From contig JAHNZQ020000092.1 of assembly GCA_019155205.2 (NCBI GenBank), positions 817,412 to 866,392 of the forward strand: a stretch of DNA of 48,981 nucleotides. Direction: 5' to 3'. Below are positions 48,272 through 48,981 of this stretch, one piece after another (within the stretch, counting starts at the first letter, position 1; each line of letters begins with the position of its first letter). The stretch is from Gracilaria vermiculophylla. Lineage: Eukaryota; Rhodophyta; Florideophyceae; Gracilariales; Gracilariaceae. The notes below the pieces were generated by a model that saw only the letters and a list, made by a program, of their open reading frames with translations, did no database searches and was not told the origin of the DNA. A program made the position numbers and the translations under genes.

Positions 48272-48289
48272 CCAGACTTTTCCGTCTGG
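48272..48289. repeat. Hairpin with perfect 6-bp stem
   Basis: CCAGAC and GTCTGG flank a TTTTCC loop, a layout like the hairpin 240 bp upstream. Confidence 0.65.
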
Positions 48290-48782
48290 CTTCTCTCTGG
48301 ATCTGGCCGAAAGGCTGATAGTCCTCTGTGTTCTTTTCGTGAAGGTTGCCAGATTAGCGAACGTCGGAGGTGCTTGAGAGATGCGCGGGCGCATTGTAGC
48401 GCGAGTGTGCAGATTGGAATAGTACAGCGCTTTTGTCTGCCACACCTCCTCCCCGGTTTCAAAAACTCCGAGTTTTTTCGAAATTGAAGGCGCGCGTAAT
48501 CAGGTTTGGAAGGTGCACATAAGCGGCGGCGCTGCGCGCGGAGCTCTTTGTGATGGTGTCCGTACCCAGGATCACGGACCTATAGATTCGTTGCGGCTTT
48601 TGCCAGACTCGCGATGCTTGTTTGAGGGCTTCCACTTCTATAAATAGATGAATCTGTTCTTGTTGTTGACATTAACCGTTATACAGAGAACGTATTGTCC
48701 AAAAGTACAACCGTAAAAACAAAAACGGTATAAAATTTTCCTCTTTTTCTTCCACAAAACGCCAGTTTCCCTACGTGTGCAA

Positions 48783-48824
48783 CTTTCTGAAAACTACTTA
48801 CGAAAGTATGTAGTTTTCAGAAAG
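48783..48824. repeat. Long hairpin: 15-bp perfect stem, GAAA loop
   Basis: CTTTCTGAAAACTAC (48783-48797) pairs fully with 48810-48824. Inside, after one T/T mismatch, TAC and GTA close a GAAA tetraloop. This gives 18 pairs with a single mismatch in 42 nt. Confidence 0.9.
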
Positions 48825-48902
48825 ATTTAGCGTCAGTACTGCAGAAATAGACACTAATGGTGGATTATTGTGAGTTGCGAACCCTCCCGACGGGTTTTCA
48901 GC

Positions 48903-48926
48903 AACGTCAGTTTCAACGTCAGTTTC
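48903..48926. repeat. 12-bp direct repeat AACGTCAGTTTC x2
   Basis: Two perfect adjacent copies near the window end. Confidence 0.85.
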
Positions 48927-48981
48927 AATTTTTCGGACTTGCAATTACAGACTTCCGGCTACCCAACGTTGTTGAAACGGA

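Larger units (their letters stand above)
46715..48981. other. 2.3-kb AT-rich gene-free end region
   Basis: The composition is sharply AT-richer than the genic part. There is no credible protein. It contains transposon-like inverted repeats (47509-47726), three perfect-stem hairpins, a TATAAATAG at 48639-48647 and a short direct repeat at the end. It could be the start of a transposon-rich or subterminal zone. Confidence 0.6.

Noticed and set aside
47800..48480. Degenerate Tc1-type transposase between or beside the inverted repeats
   Set aside because: Short stretches such as a Arg-Ser-Gly-Arg string recall the DNA-binding linker, but stops are frequent and no DDE/DDD motif is visible.

Overview
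This is nuclear DNA from a photosynthetic eukaryote, most likely a unicellular alga. It carries a plastid-type thioredoxin, an organellar glutamyl-tRNA synthetase, a histidinol dehydrogenase with a transit-like leader, a plant/algal B-type cyclin-dependent kinase (PPTTLRE) and typical eukaryotic housekeeping genes (RPL26, CLPTM1, TIP41, TAM41, RTRAF, PGM3, CNNM). Genes are compact and mostly intronless. I could place seven short GT-AG introns (67-102 nt) in six genes. Coding DNA is very GC-rich, and many N-termini are Ala/Pro/Arg low-complexity. Several intergenic stretches are clearly AT-richer. I cannot name the species.

Layout: 1-392 is a repeat copy, a 112-nt G homopolymer and the start of a broken minus-strand gene. 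0.8-6.5 kb holds a Pro-rich ORF, a U1/matrin-type zinc-finger protein, a bZIP factor whose basic region is split by an intron, and CLPTM1. 7-13.4 kb holds an ACT-repeat protein, a C2-phospholipase D and TIP41. 13.6-18.6 kb holds a large helical protein (possibly a Mediator tail subunit), organellar GluRS and RPL26. 19.3-25.7 kb holds an SMP-EF-hand-C2 membrane-contact protein, an orphan, a type II GT2 glycosyltransferase and thioredoxin. 28-31.3 kb holds RTRAF, TAM41 and CDKB. 33.9-39.4 kb holds a five-finger C2H2 protein, ketopantoate hydroxymethyltransferase and phosphoacetylglucosamine mutase. 40.3-46.7 kb holds a HisC/CobD-like aminotransferase divergent from histidinol dehydrogenase, then a CNNM-type transporter. 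46.7-49 kb is an AT-rich gene-free end with hairpins and transposon-like inverted repeats.

There is no operon-like system. The only neighbours with an obvious pathway link are the aminotransferase and histidinol dehydrogenase, possibly two late histidine-biosynthesis steps sharing a divergent promoter. Several convergent pairs end only 26-97 bp apart. The most notable sequence-level results are the bZIP reconstructed across an intron, the SMP-EF-EF-C2 architecture, a triplicated thioredoxin 3' end, the duplicated CDKB upstream DNA joined to a G112 run at the window edge, and the inverted repeats near the right end. I found no convincing wholly new biological system.
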